Notes: generated by a model from the letters alone, not told the origin. Positions 24,512 to 39,400 are shown, counted from the stretch's first letter. The stretch: 64,000 nucleotides of DNA from Aquila chrysaetos chrysaetos (GCF_900496995.4 NC_044004.1:49568224-49632223), one strand, 5' to 3'. Numbers and translations are program-made.

Positions 24512-27500
24512 CTGCAGGCAAGGATAGAGATAGGTTAAGAGGAAGAGGCAGATGTTAACCATATCACAGGTCAGTTAAAAAAAATAGGTGTATTTAAGAT
24601 GCTCAGACTTCATACAGGTTTATTTAATAAAAGTTTAAAAATACAAATACAAAATTCTTTAACATTAAAGCAATTTAGAGTTTTCATAAAGTATTCTTAA
24701 CAGTCAATACCGACTCAGTATGCATGGACCAAAAGCAATTCACTAAACAGCATAATGTTATCAAATATCAAACACTTGACTGCAAGTACTTGATTCCTTG
24801 AAATTAGATGCCAAACCTCTGTATAAGATACCTACCTGCAGGCTGAATGGACTTCCCTGAGACAGTACATGACAAATGCATTATCTAAGTATACAGTTCA
24901 TTTATTTGCCCCCCTTGCAGAAAGTTGCTCTTTTCCAGCTCATGTATACCTAAGTCAAATGAAACTGATGTTCTTTTCCCAGAAGTATTTCTTGACCATC
25001 TCCTGTAACACAGGATTATTTACAGCACTTGGTCAATATTTTGACTGTAACATTTGTGCAAAGTAGTCATGAAACACGCAGGTCACAGCTGCAATCAAAA
25101 CTTGGGGAGAAGAGCACAAGAGCAGCTGGAGGCCATCACTGTTTTTCTCGTCCAGTCTAGTCTATGGTGACAAGCTATAGCACTGATGAAGTCAAAGTCA
25201 AACAAATGTTACATTCTCATCCTAGCACACCAGTAAACCTGAAGTTGTGAATGATGAACAGTAGTATGCTGAAAAGGCATCTGTCCAGTTTCTCCTACAA
25301 TCAAAACTTGCCCTTTTTCTTCTTGAGTGCACTCTCAGCCCAGCACCTTACTCTTGTGTCAGAGCCCAAATCCCTAAGGTGGTGGCCCTGTAACTGTTTT
25401 CAGCCTGCAAGACCTTGAGCTCAATAGCATTTAGCCAACAGAAGAGAATGGAGGAACAGGGTGGCTGACTAAGCCCAAAGGGAGCATGTGGTAGGTAGCA
25501 GATTAAGCTTTCTCTACTCAAATTTTGGGTCATTGCCTCATCTCTCAGCACAATCCACAAGGGACAGTCTACTACTGTCATGCTGGGAAGCAAAATTGTC
25601 CTTGGGCCAGGTCTGGCCTACGCCTACCAGTTGGCCATGCCTGTTCTAACAGGTTATTGGGCTAACGTTTTTCTGAAATGCATGTGACTCAACACAGACA
25701 TACTTCATTTAAGAAAAGATCTCAAATTAAAAAAACCCAACATATATTAGACATGCTATTACACTGGAAGAGTATAACATTTACACTGTTACAAAGACAT
25801 GTAATAATATACTTTTAAAATAGAATACTTTGAGAAAAAATGGGCTGAGCGTGTGTGTGTGTGAATGCATGCACACAGGTGTATATAGAATTTTCAGCAC
25901 TAAAAGTTGGAATTTCTTTTATGAGTATACAACAATTTTTTTTTTTTTTTTTTTTTTTTTTACTGAATAGCCTTATTTCGTGAATTAAGTTTTGCCCATA
26001 AACTGACAACTGTACAGACCTTAGTATCCTACTTAAGTCATAACCTCTCTTTGGTGGCCCAAATCTTGGTCTAAGTTGCTCTGACAATTTGAAAACTGGT
26101 ATCCCTATGTTTTCTCCCCTAATAATTTAGGCTGATTTAACTAAATACATGTCAAAGAATAGGCTTTTTACCTCATTAATGGTGTAAAATGGTAGGTTAT
26201 TCCATTAAAAGGGTCTCCAAGAAAAAACATAAGAGGTGTGTATGGTTAGAAAGGAGTTCACCAGGCACATCATATCTTGAGACAATGTTTTTTTCATTTA
26301 CAATAGACTTCACAAAATTCATCACGTACAGACGTTTTAACATATAGGAGATAGAGAATTTAGCTAACTACACTTGTTCAACAAACATAGTTCAGCTTTT
26401 CCAAGTCATAAAAGATGGCTTCTTTTTCAGTTTGTGTGGGAATGTATGTATATAAATACATGTATTTTTTTAATCTATAAAAATTTTCATCCCCAAAATA
26501 TTACATCATACAAGTGGAAAATGTCACAACAACATGAAGGGTTTGCTTTTAAAAGTTTAGAGAGCAAAAAATTTAGCAGTTACAGTCTTGAGCAGATTCT
26601 TTCATCATTGACACAGGAGACTTCACACAATCCAAGCTAGGAATTCTACACAGAAGTACACTTGCTATTCTAGCATATTATTAAAATGCTGCAGGAGTTT
26701 TATTCATACTGTTTATAGGAACTGAAATAAAACAGGGGTTATTAACCCACCTTCCCAGACCAAGTTCATTAATTTGAGATCAAATTTGGTACTTTCTTAG
26801 GGGAGCTTTTAACAGAAAACTTCTGTGAACTGCCCTTAAGTCTTCTGATAATTTTATAAATTCAGTCAGGCCTGGGCTCAAGCATGCATGCACACACAAA
26901 CAGAGGCAGGAACTGACAGTGTAGAGGCAGATGATTTGGACTGAAAAAATATGTTCTGTTTTGGTGGGGTTTTTTGAACTACCAGAGCTACCTCATTGTA
27001 TGAGGTTCTATCCCCAAGCCACATCATTGTGGTGTAAATTTTGTGATCATTATCAAACTGGTTGCAGAGGTTCAAGGTGTTACAACTTCTGCTCTCCTCC
27101 TTCAGAAGCTGATTGCTAATTGAATCCCAAAAGTAATGGTGGGATCTTCTTATCCATACCTTCATTCAGGAAACTTTAAGATTAAATTTCTAGAAAAAGA
27201 CCACTTAAACTGTCTGACACTGTACAAAGAAGCTCTACTATGAAGCAGCAGCCAGCTAAGAGAAAAGAGAAAACGCTGTAACATCTCAAATCACCTGATG
27301 TCCACTGCAAAAACACCTGCAATCACAGCTAAGAATTGGACAACAAGTATTCACTTAAAGCCAAGTTCAAACCTAACCAGTTTTCCCATGAAAGAATCTC
27401 AGCCTTACCCACTCCCGTATCCAGCCATTGATTCCTACTTCCACACTATGTTTCACCTTAGCCCTCTGTTGGCAAAACATTCATGCAGTTATGTAGTCAG

Positions 27501-30460
27501 TTGGATCAGGGAACAGATCTAGATTAAAACTAACCAGACAACAACATATTCACCTTAACCTGGATCCGCTCCCCAATCTGATTCTCTGCACAGCTGCAAA
27601 AACACTTTTGTAAACACAACAGAGAAGGCAATGTGGGGGAAGGGGGATAGAAGATGAAGGGACCACTTTTTTTTTTTTTTGCAGCCAAGCCTTGAAGTGA
27701 CTGTCAGACTACAGCGCTGAAGGCCAACTCTTGAGCACCAAGCTGTAGCACCTACTCCAGTAAAGGAGCATTTGAAGATTTGCCCTTCAAAGAATGTTAA
27801 TGGTATGTTGCTAAAATATGGGTTCCAATGTATGACTAGCATGCCTGTCAAAAAGCCATCACGTTTTACAGCTGAACATCATTTAAAATCATTGTTCTTT
27901 GTTAATTAACTACATACACCTATTTGTTCCTAATTACGAGCAGAGTAAGCACTCCATAATAGACTTGGCAAACTTAAGTCTCAAAACAAAACTGAACTTT
28001 GTGGATAAGCATAAAAAATGGGCATGCCCTAAACAGAAGACTTAAGTTTCATATACAAAAGATACTATAGGTTGGATACGAGTTTTCACATTTCCTCTGG
28101 ATGCACTTAACATTTAATTTCTTTTTAAATACTGTCCTCTTCCCCCCACCTTCCTCTGAACGCCATACATTCTGTGGCACAGCAAGTACAAATTTCTTTA
28201 CATCCTCCTCATTCAGATTTTCAGCCATCTCAACAACCAAAAAGACTACCCTGATTCTAACCTTTCTGTCAGTTTGTACCTCTTCAAAACTATCAGAATC
28301 CTTTCCCCTAACTATCTTTATTTGAAGTGATTCAGTCTAAACAGTTACATCATCTGGGTTTCCATTAGATGGCATATTGCTTTCATTTGTAAAAGCAAGC
28401 ATTTAAACATTAAACTCCTGAAGTACAACTCACAGAAATGCATTCAATTTCTTTCTCTACACAGAATGATATTTGACATTTCTCAAGTGCATACATAAAT
28501 CACAGTTTTTCCTTTCTCAAAATTACAATGCCTTTTCAAAAATTTTTCAGTGGCAGAAATCTTTAAGCTAAGAACAGGCCACAATCCTTATTAGAAAAAA
28601 AGAAAAAAAAAAAAATTAACTATTTGTAAGCTACAGATTTTGACTGCGGGTATTCTTATACTCATTACCCAATACCACAAACTGGCACAGAACTCTGCTG
28701 GCTGGGGATAGCACCAATACAACCTTGCAGCAACATTAAAAAAAAAAATAAAAAAATCTAACTTCAAGATCAAATGCTATCTTGAAAGTGAATAGAAATC
28801 TTGTGTATCTTGGTTTTACAGATGGAAACTTGCAATCCCAGCTTTACTGTAATGCAGTTCTCTGAACCTTTGGGGGCTTTTAATTGAAATGCTAACATGT
28901 GAACCCAGGAGAACAGGCACAAAGAGACTGCAACCACATGATGCCTTTTTTCCCCTAAACATAGGCTCAGCTAGATTACGGCTGTTTGGTGACATTTGCA
29001 GCAATGCACCGACCAGAGCCCACCAGCCAGTTAAACTGGCTTTATAGTTCCTTTGCAGTGACAGCTTGAATCACCTCCCCGTTTTCCCTGCTCTCCTCAT
29101 ATGTCATGCTTAACCAAATATGGGACAAAACTTTTGAGTGGGAGCATAACTGAGTGCATCTAGTGGAGGTACATTTACAAAAGAACACCTAGGATACCGT
29201 TTTGACATTAATTTGTCAGGCCAAAGATACACAATTTACTTTTTAAAATGTTTAATATTGGTCAGACTGTGAAAACATATTTATTGGGAGATAATCATGA
29301 GCTGATTTATCTAATCTAAAATTAAACCCTAAATTGCTTAATTGCTTTGCAATGGCAAGGTTTCATTACACAACTCTGTTTTCAACACAGAAATGATAAT
29401 AACATCTAAGCTTGAGTCTACACTGTACTACATCCTGTATCAACATATACAAGACTTGAAGCCCAAAGGTTTAAAATCTACAATAGAAAAATTATATGGC
29501 TACCATACCATTTTCTTACCTAAAAAAGCTTCTTTAATTAGACTCAGAACAAATAATTCACATCTGGATTCAGCACCATGAGAATATGTATTAATAAAAT
29601 TGATGATTAAAGATTTGCATGTTCTAGTATATTGTAACATGAGTCTGGCAAGGCCACACCTTGATATAGCTGCTCAAATACTAGCCCCCATTTGCCTTAT
29701 ATGCAATAAGCCTGCAACAACACAGGCTTTCTAAACAGGCTACAAAAAGGCCCTTTGTGAGAGACTAAGTAAAACCAGTATTCTGTCCATCTGATCTTCC
29801 TTTGTTTTGATCTCCCATTCTATTAATGGGCACTAACGTGGTCCTGGGGATAGACACACAAAATGGCAAGCTCCTGTTACTAAGAATATAGTATCAGTAT
29901 AACCAGTATAATTCCCTCCCTGGGACTACGGAAACAGCTTAACAATACCAAAATCGCCCTTCCACTTGGGAGTTCAGCATCATATATGCTCTTCAGTTTA
30001 AGCCATCTCCTAAACAGTGCACTCCTCCCACAGCTGAAGCAGCTGTGTTACAGACACACTCATACAGCTGTAGCCATTGTGCTCTTTTCTTGTTTCTTTC
30101 TTCTCCTTCATGTTAGGCACATGCTATATTTATAGATGTTTAAATTATGATGGATCATAGCAACTGTTATCGTGTACCTTTGGAAAAAGTAGAACATCTG
30201 AGATTATTAAATCTAACTGAAATTAAAATCTAGTTGCTATACTTACTGATCCTATATTTACTGAGTTAATAATCCGTTAAAATATAAGAAGTAATTGACT
30301 TAAGAGCAGTCACATATACTTTGTATGAGGCTAAAAATTAAAAGTAATATTTAGAATGGTTATATAGCTGTCTGGCAAATCAATTGTGCATTCCAATTCC
30401 TTAATTGGACTAGCTGCAGTATAAGAATGAGGTCTAACAGAAGCCCCGCCCCCATTGACA

Positions 30461-30494
<34 letters not shown>

Positions 30495-33400
30495 GTTGAC
30501 ACCAGAAAAAGGAATAAAGACTTCAGATTGGTAAGGAATCTCAGATAACCACTCATCTCTCAGATAACCACTGCCTCCCACTACAGCCCAGGAAGCATTC
30601 TGGGCAACAGAATAATAAAAACTAATCAGAGACAGATGCAAGCTCGAAAAAAAAAGTGCTCCTGAAATGAAAATAAATTTAGGATTAGGATTAAGATTAC
30701 ATATTGTTTACTATGGAGAATCCTATATAATAAATAGAAAACACCAAAGTAAAGCTTACCTGAGTAAAGTTTTGAGTAGATAATTATATTTAAGCCAATA
30801 TTTGACTGTAAGGGAAGTCCTTTCTATGGCTTATTTGGGAACAAAATTACATCCACCCTTTAGTAAATATTTTGACATCTCTAGTGTCAAAACTGAGAAA
30901 TGTCAACTAGTGATAAAAAGGCTTAAGCATGTGAAAGTCCTCTATTAATCTAAAAGCAAAGGCAGGAAGGAAAAAACAATCTCCTTCAGAAACAAAATTT
31001 GTAGGCTGTGACTGCTAACAGGATGCTTGATCTAATTCAAGACTGTCACTAGGAAGACAACTTCATTAGTGTTCCCTAAATTATCTCATTTAGTTTTTAG
31101 AAAAATATGGAAACTTTTTTGTACAAAATGGAAATAAAATGCTTTCACTCTGAAGCTTTCCTATCTGTATAACTGTAAATTGATCAGTCAGCTATACAGT
31201 TAATGCAGACCAAGAACAAGAGGAAGCAGGCTAAGTGCTATTTTCAACCAATTTGAACTTAAGCATCAGAATTCCTGCACAGATATGAGCTGGAAGGATC
31301 AAACAATTTCAACAGAAGTACATGGTATTAGTAGCAAACAAACAACTTTCTAGAAGATGAAAACAAAGGGCGGGGGAGACACACCTTTAGTATACCTGTG
31401 TTCAACCTAGCATAGTTTTAAAACTCAGTTCTTATGAGCATCTTCTAATTTAAGCATAACTATCAGCATTTACAGTAGACTTCAGCTTGTTCAAGAAAAT
31501 TAATTTCAATATGGATTTTTTCAATTTGAAAGTTAATGGGCTACAAGTTCAGCAAGAACAACCAATGAAAGTCAGGGCAATACCAGTTCTTAATCATCTG
31601 ATGATCTGGTTCATCAACTCTTCATGGCTATGTGAGTCCAGACCCCTGGTCCTAATGCAAAATGCCTATATGAAGTAACAGTGCTCAGGAGGTACATTTT
31701 TAGCATATATTGTTTTGGAAACCAAAAGGTTTGTTGATTTTCTCCACTTCTTTCTTCTCATCTGTTGACAGTTCATGTTTCTTCCCTGTCTTCCATCTTT
31801 ATTCTAAGTAGCTGACACAACTGCGTATATGATAATATATTTAAGAATTCAGAATAATAATCAGTTTTAATTGGTTTAGCTTGTTCCCATGATTTTCCCT
31901 TAGTTTCTTCCTTCCATGCAAGGAGCATGGTTTGCTACTGTTGTCATTTGGGGCCACTCCTGTATTTTCTGACAGGCAGTTGTCGCCTACATTCAGATCT
32001 TTAAAATATATGAACTAACACATACTGAAAATGTTAATCCACTGCTAGACACGGACAAACTGACAAACTGCTATCTTTTGTGTAAATTTTTATCATCTTT
32101 TCCTCCCTCTGAAGACATACATCTGTAGCCACAGATGATTATAACCATTTCATTTACTGTATGAACAAAAATCAGATCTTAAAAGACACTAATTTTTACA
32201 TCTAATTAGAAACAATTTAGAAGGACTTGTTTATCAATGAAAGCACATTTTAAAAGTGTGTTCTGTATGGTAATTCTATTTTTGCCTGGTAGTCAGAATA
32301 AGAGGGGTAAGAATCCCATCGTTAAGAGGGTATAGATGAAATGGTATGGTTGGAATAAACACATATGGGAAAAAAACCTTCAACAGTTCAAGAGCCCTGC
32401 TTAGAATTAAGAAACAATAAGGGCATTAATTATAGAAAGTTGTATTTCTCAGTTCAAATTATTAGTTTAAAGAAAGGTTAATTTTCAAGAAGTCTCTTCA
32501 GAGTTCTCTCACTTTCTTTTTGCATATCCTCCATGGCAGTGTCATCAAACGTAAGTATTACTTTGAATCTTAAATCAGTAGTTATACAACTCATTTTATC
32601 ATTAAATGCAATAAACTGGAAAAGTAATGCTTTTCCAAACTTGAAGCCTCCCATATCAACAAGAGACTTACTGCCAGAATGTTTGCCATTTGTAGCTGGA
32701 GCAGCTTGATTAGGGACTTTTAAGGTTGGCTGCTCTAAAAGCGTGTCCTCCAGTGATACAGCAAGAACTCAGAAAATTCAGCTTATTTTCTTTGCTCACT
32801 CTACTTTTTAATTACAATATATTTTAAGATCTAAAAACTAAAGTATTTCTAGCAAAGCAGAAACTTACAAGTCAAAACTCCTAAACATAGCATCAGTTGC
32901 AGCTTACCTTATTTTCTTCCAAAAATTTCAATTTGATAGATACATCATTACGCATTTTATCATATTTCTCTTTATGCACTTGAAACAGTTGTTGTGATTG
33001 CTCAATCTTTGGCAGAGTATTTGCATCACGAGGGCCAAGATTCAGCTCTTCTAGGTCTGTTCGATAGGCATCATATTCAATCCTGAGAAGAAAGAGCACA
33101 AGGGAAAAAAAAATCTGAAGGCAAAGCGTCTCAAATCAGACCTTACATATGGGGCCAAGTACAATAGAAGATGAACAAAACAGTCAAGTACAGAAAAAAT
33201 AAAAAACCCAGGCAAGTTCCCCCCCCCGCCCCCAGCCATTTATCAAGCAAAACCTCCCGTAAGTACATTGTATAAAGCCGCCTCAACAAGTACCCTCCCT
33301 CTTCTGCTCCTGTCTCAGCCACATGCACCCAACCCTCTGTTTTGCACTGGCTTCAGTGGTCAGAGCCTTTCCTGGGACATCTCAGCTTATTAACCCAGAT

Positions 33401-36400
33401 AAAGCTAGTAAATTTTTTTCAGGTTATTCTTCTGCTGTTGCATCACTTCAGTGAAGAGTTTGTGTTGAGAGCAAGAGAAGCGCCAAGAGCAGGAGATCCC
33501 CTTTAAGCAGATGTTTGAGCAATGGCTCACTTCTACCAAACTCTGTCCCAAGGCTTCTTCAGCATGCTCTAGGCTTCTCTGTATGCATTAATCATAACAG
33601 TTTTATAGTTCTTCCACAAATAGTTTTGAGATAACTTGTCTGCCCTACGGAAAAAACAGGCTGCAAAAAGATGATGCATTACTTATACTCTGCTGAGGGC
33701 CTATCTTATTTTCCTACGGAAGTCAGACTCTCTGGATCAATACCATCACTGAAGGAGATAAGGGAAGAGAAAGACAGAAAGTTAAGACTAACAGCCAGGT
33801 AAGTATTTAAGCTAACTCTGCACCAAAAGTATATATCCCGCTTCTAGATAAGACAGATGAAAAGTTTTTTTGAATTTATTCTTGTTCTCCCCAAAGGATC
33901 TACCCTGGATACTGCTAGCAAAAACAGAATTGATGTTACGGTATAGGCTCTTGCCTCCAGATACCTGACAACGTTTTAATTGAACCAGTTAGTCTTCACA
34001 CACCACTATTTATTAAAATAGTTATAAACCTCCTTGATATCCTTCCATATTAGACTATACCATTTTATTATATGAATAGAGATGAACCAGTCATACATTC
34101 TTTCTCATTTTAATGGCAAAAAATCAGAATGTCTTAAAAGTATTTTTTAATACAGAAGTAAGTTTGAATATTCAGTTTTGTCTTCAAAAACATTAAGTAA
34201 CTTCCCCCCCCCCCCCCCCGAAAGTGTATTTAAGTTAAGCTTTCTATTCATCAACACATAGCATTTAGGTGGGAAAAGCACCTATGGAATCTTCATAGTT
34301 TAAAGAATGTATCACTAAATTAATCTTCTGCTTTCCAGTGTTACACACAAGCCTACCAAGCACTGGATCCTTGCCAGATAAACTGTTTTTATGTTTTAAA
34401 ATGTTATTGCAAATGAGTGAGACAAATGTAATAATAGCCTCTAACTTTTTTCTTCCTCCTCTCCTGCAACATGTGCTCCTTTCTTCACAGCTATCTAGCA
34501 CCTGACCAGGTAAAGCAACAGACAATAACCAGAAATCACTCAAAGGCCGTGGGCAGCCCTGCCCAAAGTCTCACTCTTCCTTCCATACTTCTTTGTAGCT
34601 TTCAAATAATGGAACCTAGCACATCAGCACGTGATAGATGCCAATTTTAATGTAACAAACCAACCTATTTCTGGCTTTTTCAAATATGCTTTCTCACAGA
34701 CACTGCTAAAACTGGAAACAAATCAGGATTAAAAACTGGTTATAAAAAACTTTTCAGTTGGTATAGCTGCTCCAAAATAAAATACAACATTTTCAGAGGC
34801 AAAAGGAGTAATATTCACAGGGCTGTTCCTGATTCTCACTGCCACTATGATTCAGGCTTTATTTAAAGAGTTTACGACTTAATTCCAAAAAGGAAACAAA
34901 CCAATAGAGAGTTGACAGAAGAGGGGAACAGATGAATGCTGAATTGCAACTGGGGACAGGGAAGAAGAGGCACAGAAATAAATGTGACCTATTTTCACAT
35001 TGCAAAATGATGGACTGGCTATGTAAGGAAAGAACCTCTGTAATTTATTTGCCTTATTGAAATGGCAAAATACTTGATTTCTTTAATAAACAGAAAGGGA
35101 AAGTAATGAAGGTATTTCAGGAGGGAATAACCGTATATTGACAATGACTGGCAAGAACAATTGTAGCAGATTTATTTTGTGTAAATTTTCAAGGGGATAC
35201 CTGGAAAACGTGCGAACTGATTTTTTTTTCTTTTTAAATACTTTAGTGTCAAAAATAAAGCAATATGTTATGTTCATATTAATTCTCCCTTTCATGCCTT
35301 TTGAAAGTTTACCTAAATATCAAAACAATAACCTACTATTTTGCTTATAAATAAGCATTAGAACAGAACAATTTAGAAAAACGGGGGAAAGAACTTCAAA
35401 ACTCAAGTGGCTTGCAATTTTTGACCAAAAAAAAAAAAAAAAAAATCACAAAAAATTATATGCATAAGCTACAGCCTTTGGCAAATTAAAAGAAACACAC
35501 TTTATCCTGTTAAGTGAAAGAAAGTCAGAACGGAACCAAGCATCAGAAAGGAACACAAGTCCAAACCCTGACAGGAAAAGGGAACCTAGCTTTAGAGTAC
35601 TATGCTACATCCAGAAGTAACCTTCTCCAGGGCAGGAAACCCATTATCTACTGCTAGATGTTATTCACTCGCTAAGAAATTTCTTTTTATTTTCCCCTTT
35701 CTGACCAAGCCTGCAATTTCTGCATAAAAATTGAAGTATGAATTGCACGTATTGTGCATCAACAGAAGCACAAAATTAAGTATTTTTCAGTCAAAGAGAT
35801 TATTTTACCTATTGCAACGCAGCTGGATAAAAGGGTTAATCTTGCACTGTCACGCTGCTTAGAAAGCCACCTTAATCTAGCACGCAGGAAAAGACCACGT
35901 AATTACACCTAAAGCTAACAAGTAAAATTAAGTCTACAACAGAACGTTTACAAAACATTTGAAGATATGTGCAATGAGGCAGTTAACTGTAAATCCTAAT
36001 TATATGAGAGTTGTGTTACAAGGTTTCTATCTGACAGGTTAGTCACTAAAATACAAGGACTAAGCTAATACAAAGTCTGTTTCCTGAAGATTAGTATGTA
36101 ATGAAAATAGCTAGACACAGAATAGCTACCTGGCACTTTCATACTGTTTCACAGTCAATAAAGTATCTTCAATTGTTTTATTCACCAATGTATTCACACT
36201 GGCAATAAAAAAGTTAATAGCCCCAAGAAGAGTTTCTCCATTTTTAGCTAGAAGTTTCTGTGTTTCTGCATTGTAGCCAAACTCCTCCTATAAACAAAGA
36301 GCAGAGAAAACAAAACTGTAGATTATTTAAAGTCATAACATTCATCAGCAACTATATAAAAAAAATACAAACACACAGATGTGGCAGTTCTTTCACTTCT

Positions 36401-39400
36401 GTTTGGGTATGGTTATGATTAAACAGATAACATTTCAATAAAATATTAAGTTCACAGTTTTTATGAAATCTCTCTAACATCAGTAAACCATAGTTCACAA
36501 TTTTGTTACCAGGCATGACGTTAAATCCTATTTTATAACGTGATTTTTCTGCACTCAGAAGTCTTGAATGTTAATTAGAGGTAAGCACTAATGTAATCTT
36601 TACATTGTCATTAAGCAGGGTTTTAATCCAGCATCTCTCACGTGGTTGTCTAGGTAATGCTTTAATACCAACAGAGACACGACTACATTAAATACAGTAA
36701 TATAACTAAATTCACAAGGGCACACAGCATTAATTAGCTATTAAGTTTTATTCTTACATTCTGGAAAAGAGAACTGCAGAAAACCCCAACATCTATCACA
36801 GTTTAACAGGCTGTAAATAATTGAAGAGCAGAGCATTATAATGGATAGCAAATAAAAATTATGATGCAGCTCAGCCATAAATTTTAAAGGGACAAGGGCA
36901 AAATTATTTCCAAGGCATTTCAGTCACATTTGGATATAATATGGTTGTTCACATCTTTTTGTTAAGAGCAGTGTAAGCCCTGATCAAGGCTGCAAAGATT
37001 TTCCTAATGCATGGATGCCAAACGAGTCCAATTATTATATTTATGTCATCCATATGGCATCTTCATATTCTGCAGATGGGAGTTCTCACAGAAGAGTGCA
37101 ATCTCTGGTTGTAATGGCTGTAAAACGCATTAGGTTCATATTTGGAACTTGGTCTTTTTAGGCTTGCACACTGCCAACAATTGACTCAGAAGTGCTGTAT
37201 TCTCCCAGTTTCCTTTCATCTGTCTAGAACACAAACAGCAAAGCCAAATGATATTTCATGTTAACATTAACGACTTCATGAGGGTAAGGGTAATGGGCAA
37301 TGGTAAGGGAAGAATCCTCTAGAAAAGGAGGTGCAGTGGAAGTGAGCAATTTGAAGAAGAAAAAAGAGAACTTAGGGCAAGTTTTCATGAGCTAAGCCCT
37401 GTAAACACTGCGAAAGATCTGTCGCCTTTGCTTTGCACAGCTGCTTGGGTGGCAAAAGCAGTCAGCCAAATCACTACAGATCTTGCTGAAACAAAAAAGT
37501 AGTCTTTTTCAGCAGGTTTTGCTCTAACATTGCCAGATACACAGTAACAGAAGCACTAACACAGGGAAGAAATAGAGTATACAGGCAGAGACAACAGCAG
37601 TAGGACTGCCCCTTTCAGCAGTGTTTGGTCCCATCTCTTTTCCCTCCTGCAGCAAGTCTGCAATTAGTCTTCCAGCTGGTCCTCTGACCCAGATCATCGC
37701 AGGCCCAAACGAGCAACACTACCAATTCAAAAAAGGGGGGTAAGAAGGATGGGAATGCAGTGGCCTGCAGTACTAAGAAACATGCTAGCCACCGAAACTG
37801 TCCTCCTACTGGTTTGTAGTTTCATACAAAAGCTTTGGAGTTTTGTCCATGATCTCTGCAGATACCTCTTACAAAACAGACAGGAAATCCTTTCTGTATC
37901 AAGAGTTTACACTCAGTTCATGCTCTACGCACAGGTCAATTAAAATTGGAATTCATCTCTCTGGAGTTGGAATTCATCTATAACTGGAGGCGCATGAGCG
38001 TGGAACCAGGAGTTCTCTTTGCGTCCAAAAGAGAAACAGTAGAACATTCACATTAAGTAATACCTCTGCAGATAACACATCACAATCTTGTTATCATGTA
38101 TAAAATAAGAAATACTACCTTAAGAAGTGGTGTGGGGTTTGTTTTTGTTTGTTTGGGGGTTTTTGTTGTTGGGTTTTTTTGGTGTTTTTTTTTTTTTTTT
38201 CTTAGACTTATATCCTGTTATCACATTAAACATTAAAGACTACCTGTTCAGAAATTTTACTTTTAGTCTTGCACAAGTTTTAGAGGCAACAATGCTATCC
38301 AAGCATCCAGGAAGAATAGGCCAGGCTACAGATGGTAATACAGTATAGGTTAAACAAAGGGGAAACACAAAGAGGAAAGAGACAAACATCAGGCAAGTCT
38401 CCAAGAGGCAAGGTTAGATAACTTTTATTACAGCAGCAGAAACCTTTATTTGATTTTCATCAACAGCCCCATTCAATAATCTACACAAGAGATGAATGAC
38501 TGAAACAAATTCCAAGACCAGTACAAGATGCTGAAAGAATCTGGAAGGACAGTATTCCCATTAGAAGTTACAAGCTATTCATGGAAAAGACCCGCATTCA
38601 TTAAACAAGAGCATGATGCCAGATTTAATCCAAGTTTCAGAAGAAACATCCTGCTTCAGCACATACGTCATAACAATCACTAAGTTCTGCCACAAACCAC
38701 ACGCCCATATTTGTGTCAAGAGTAAACCGATTATTAAAAACTTCTTCTTTTAGCAGATTATTTAATTTCTTAGCTCCTAGTAGTGCTCTACTTTCACAGA
38801 TTTTCATCTATCAGACTGTAATATTAAAAACTCCTGTACTCCAGTGCAGGACTCTCAATTTTTTTCAGCTAGCTATCAGTTAAGGTTCCTCTGTGCAAGC
38901 ATGAACTCTACCTCCTCCCTCAATGGGAATAGACAATCATGAAAAGGGAAAAACAAACAGACAGAGGTTTTAAGTTTAATAACCACAAAGATAATTTGGG
39001 CTGTTTCAGCAGCTATGTTTTAGGGAATCACTGAGCCCCTTAATACTGCTTTTCCAAAGGATCAGTAGCAGTATCAAATTGCTTTAACTTCAGAAGTACA
39101 GAACAATCAATGTAGAAGCAAGCCAGCTACTATGTTTCTTATGCAACATCTACCTTCTGTCTCTTTACAGCAGACAGTTTTATTATCGGCACAAAAAGTG
39201 CCAGTGTTACATAAACTTCTAAACCAAGGAATCATAACAACCCAAATGCATATATCTAAAGATTGCCTCTCTTGCTCAGAAACTCCAAACAACGTAAGAA
39301 TATGGCTTAGTCCTATTAGTAGCAAAATTCTGATTAAAAAAGGACTTTGAGATGAAATCTCAATGCTTAAATATGCTACAGAAAAATAATTTACTGACAT

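Larger units (their letters stand above)
24512..32907 (-). other. ARFIP1 intron 7
   Basis: About 8.4 kb between exon 7 and the last exon. It holds the two unassigned open segments (32478-32768 and 28150-28336), two 26-base homopolymer runs and a GT repeat. A GC-richer patch at 25.32-25.65 kb (around GGGCCAGGTCTGGCCTACGC) may be an old unidentified repeat. Confidence 0.85.
33083..36129 (-). other. ARFIP1 intron 6
   Basis: About 3.05 kb with a poly(C) run at 34.2 kb, a C-rich CCCCCCCCGCCCCC piece near 33.22 kb and a poly(A) run at 35.4 kb. No coding-like frame is seen. Confidence 0.85.

Noticed and set aside
25320..25650. GC-richer patch with an 81-codon minus-strand frame
   Set aside because: Possibly an old interspersed repeat, but I could not name a family. 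The frame has random composition.
26878..27165. 95-codon minus-strand frame with a possible donor at SYNE|VA
   Set aside because: It is rich in Cys, His, Ser and Tyr as in random frames, TGA immediately precedes the ATG, and the acceptor is poor. Possibly an old repeat.
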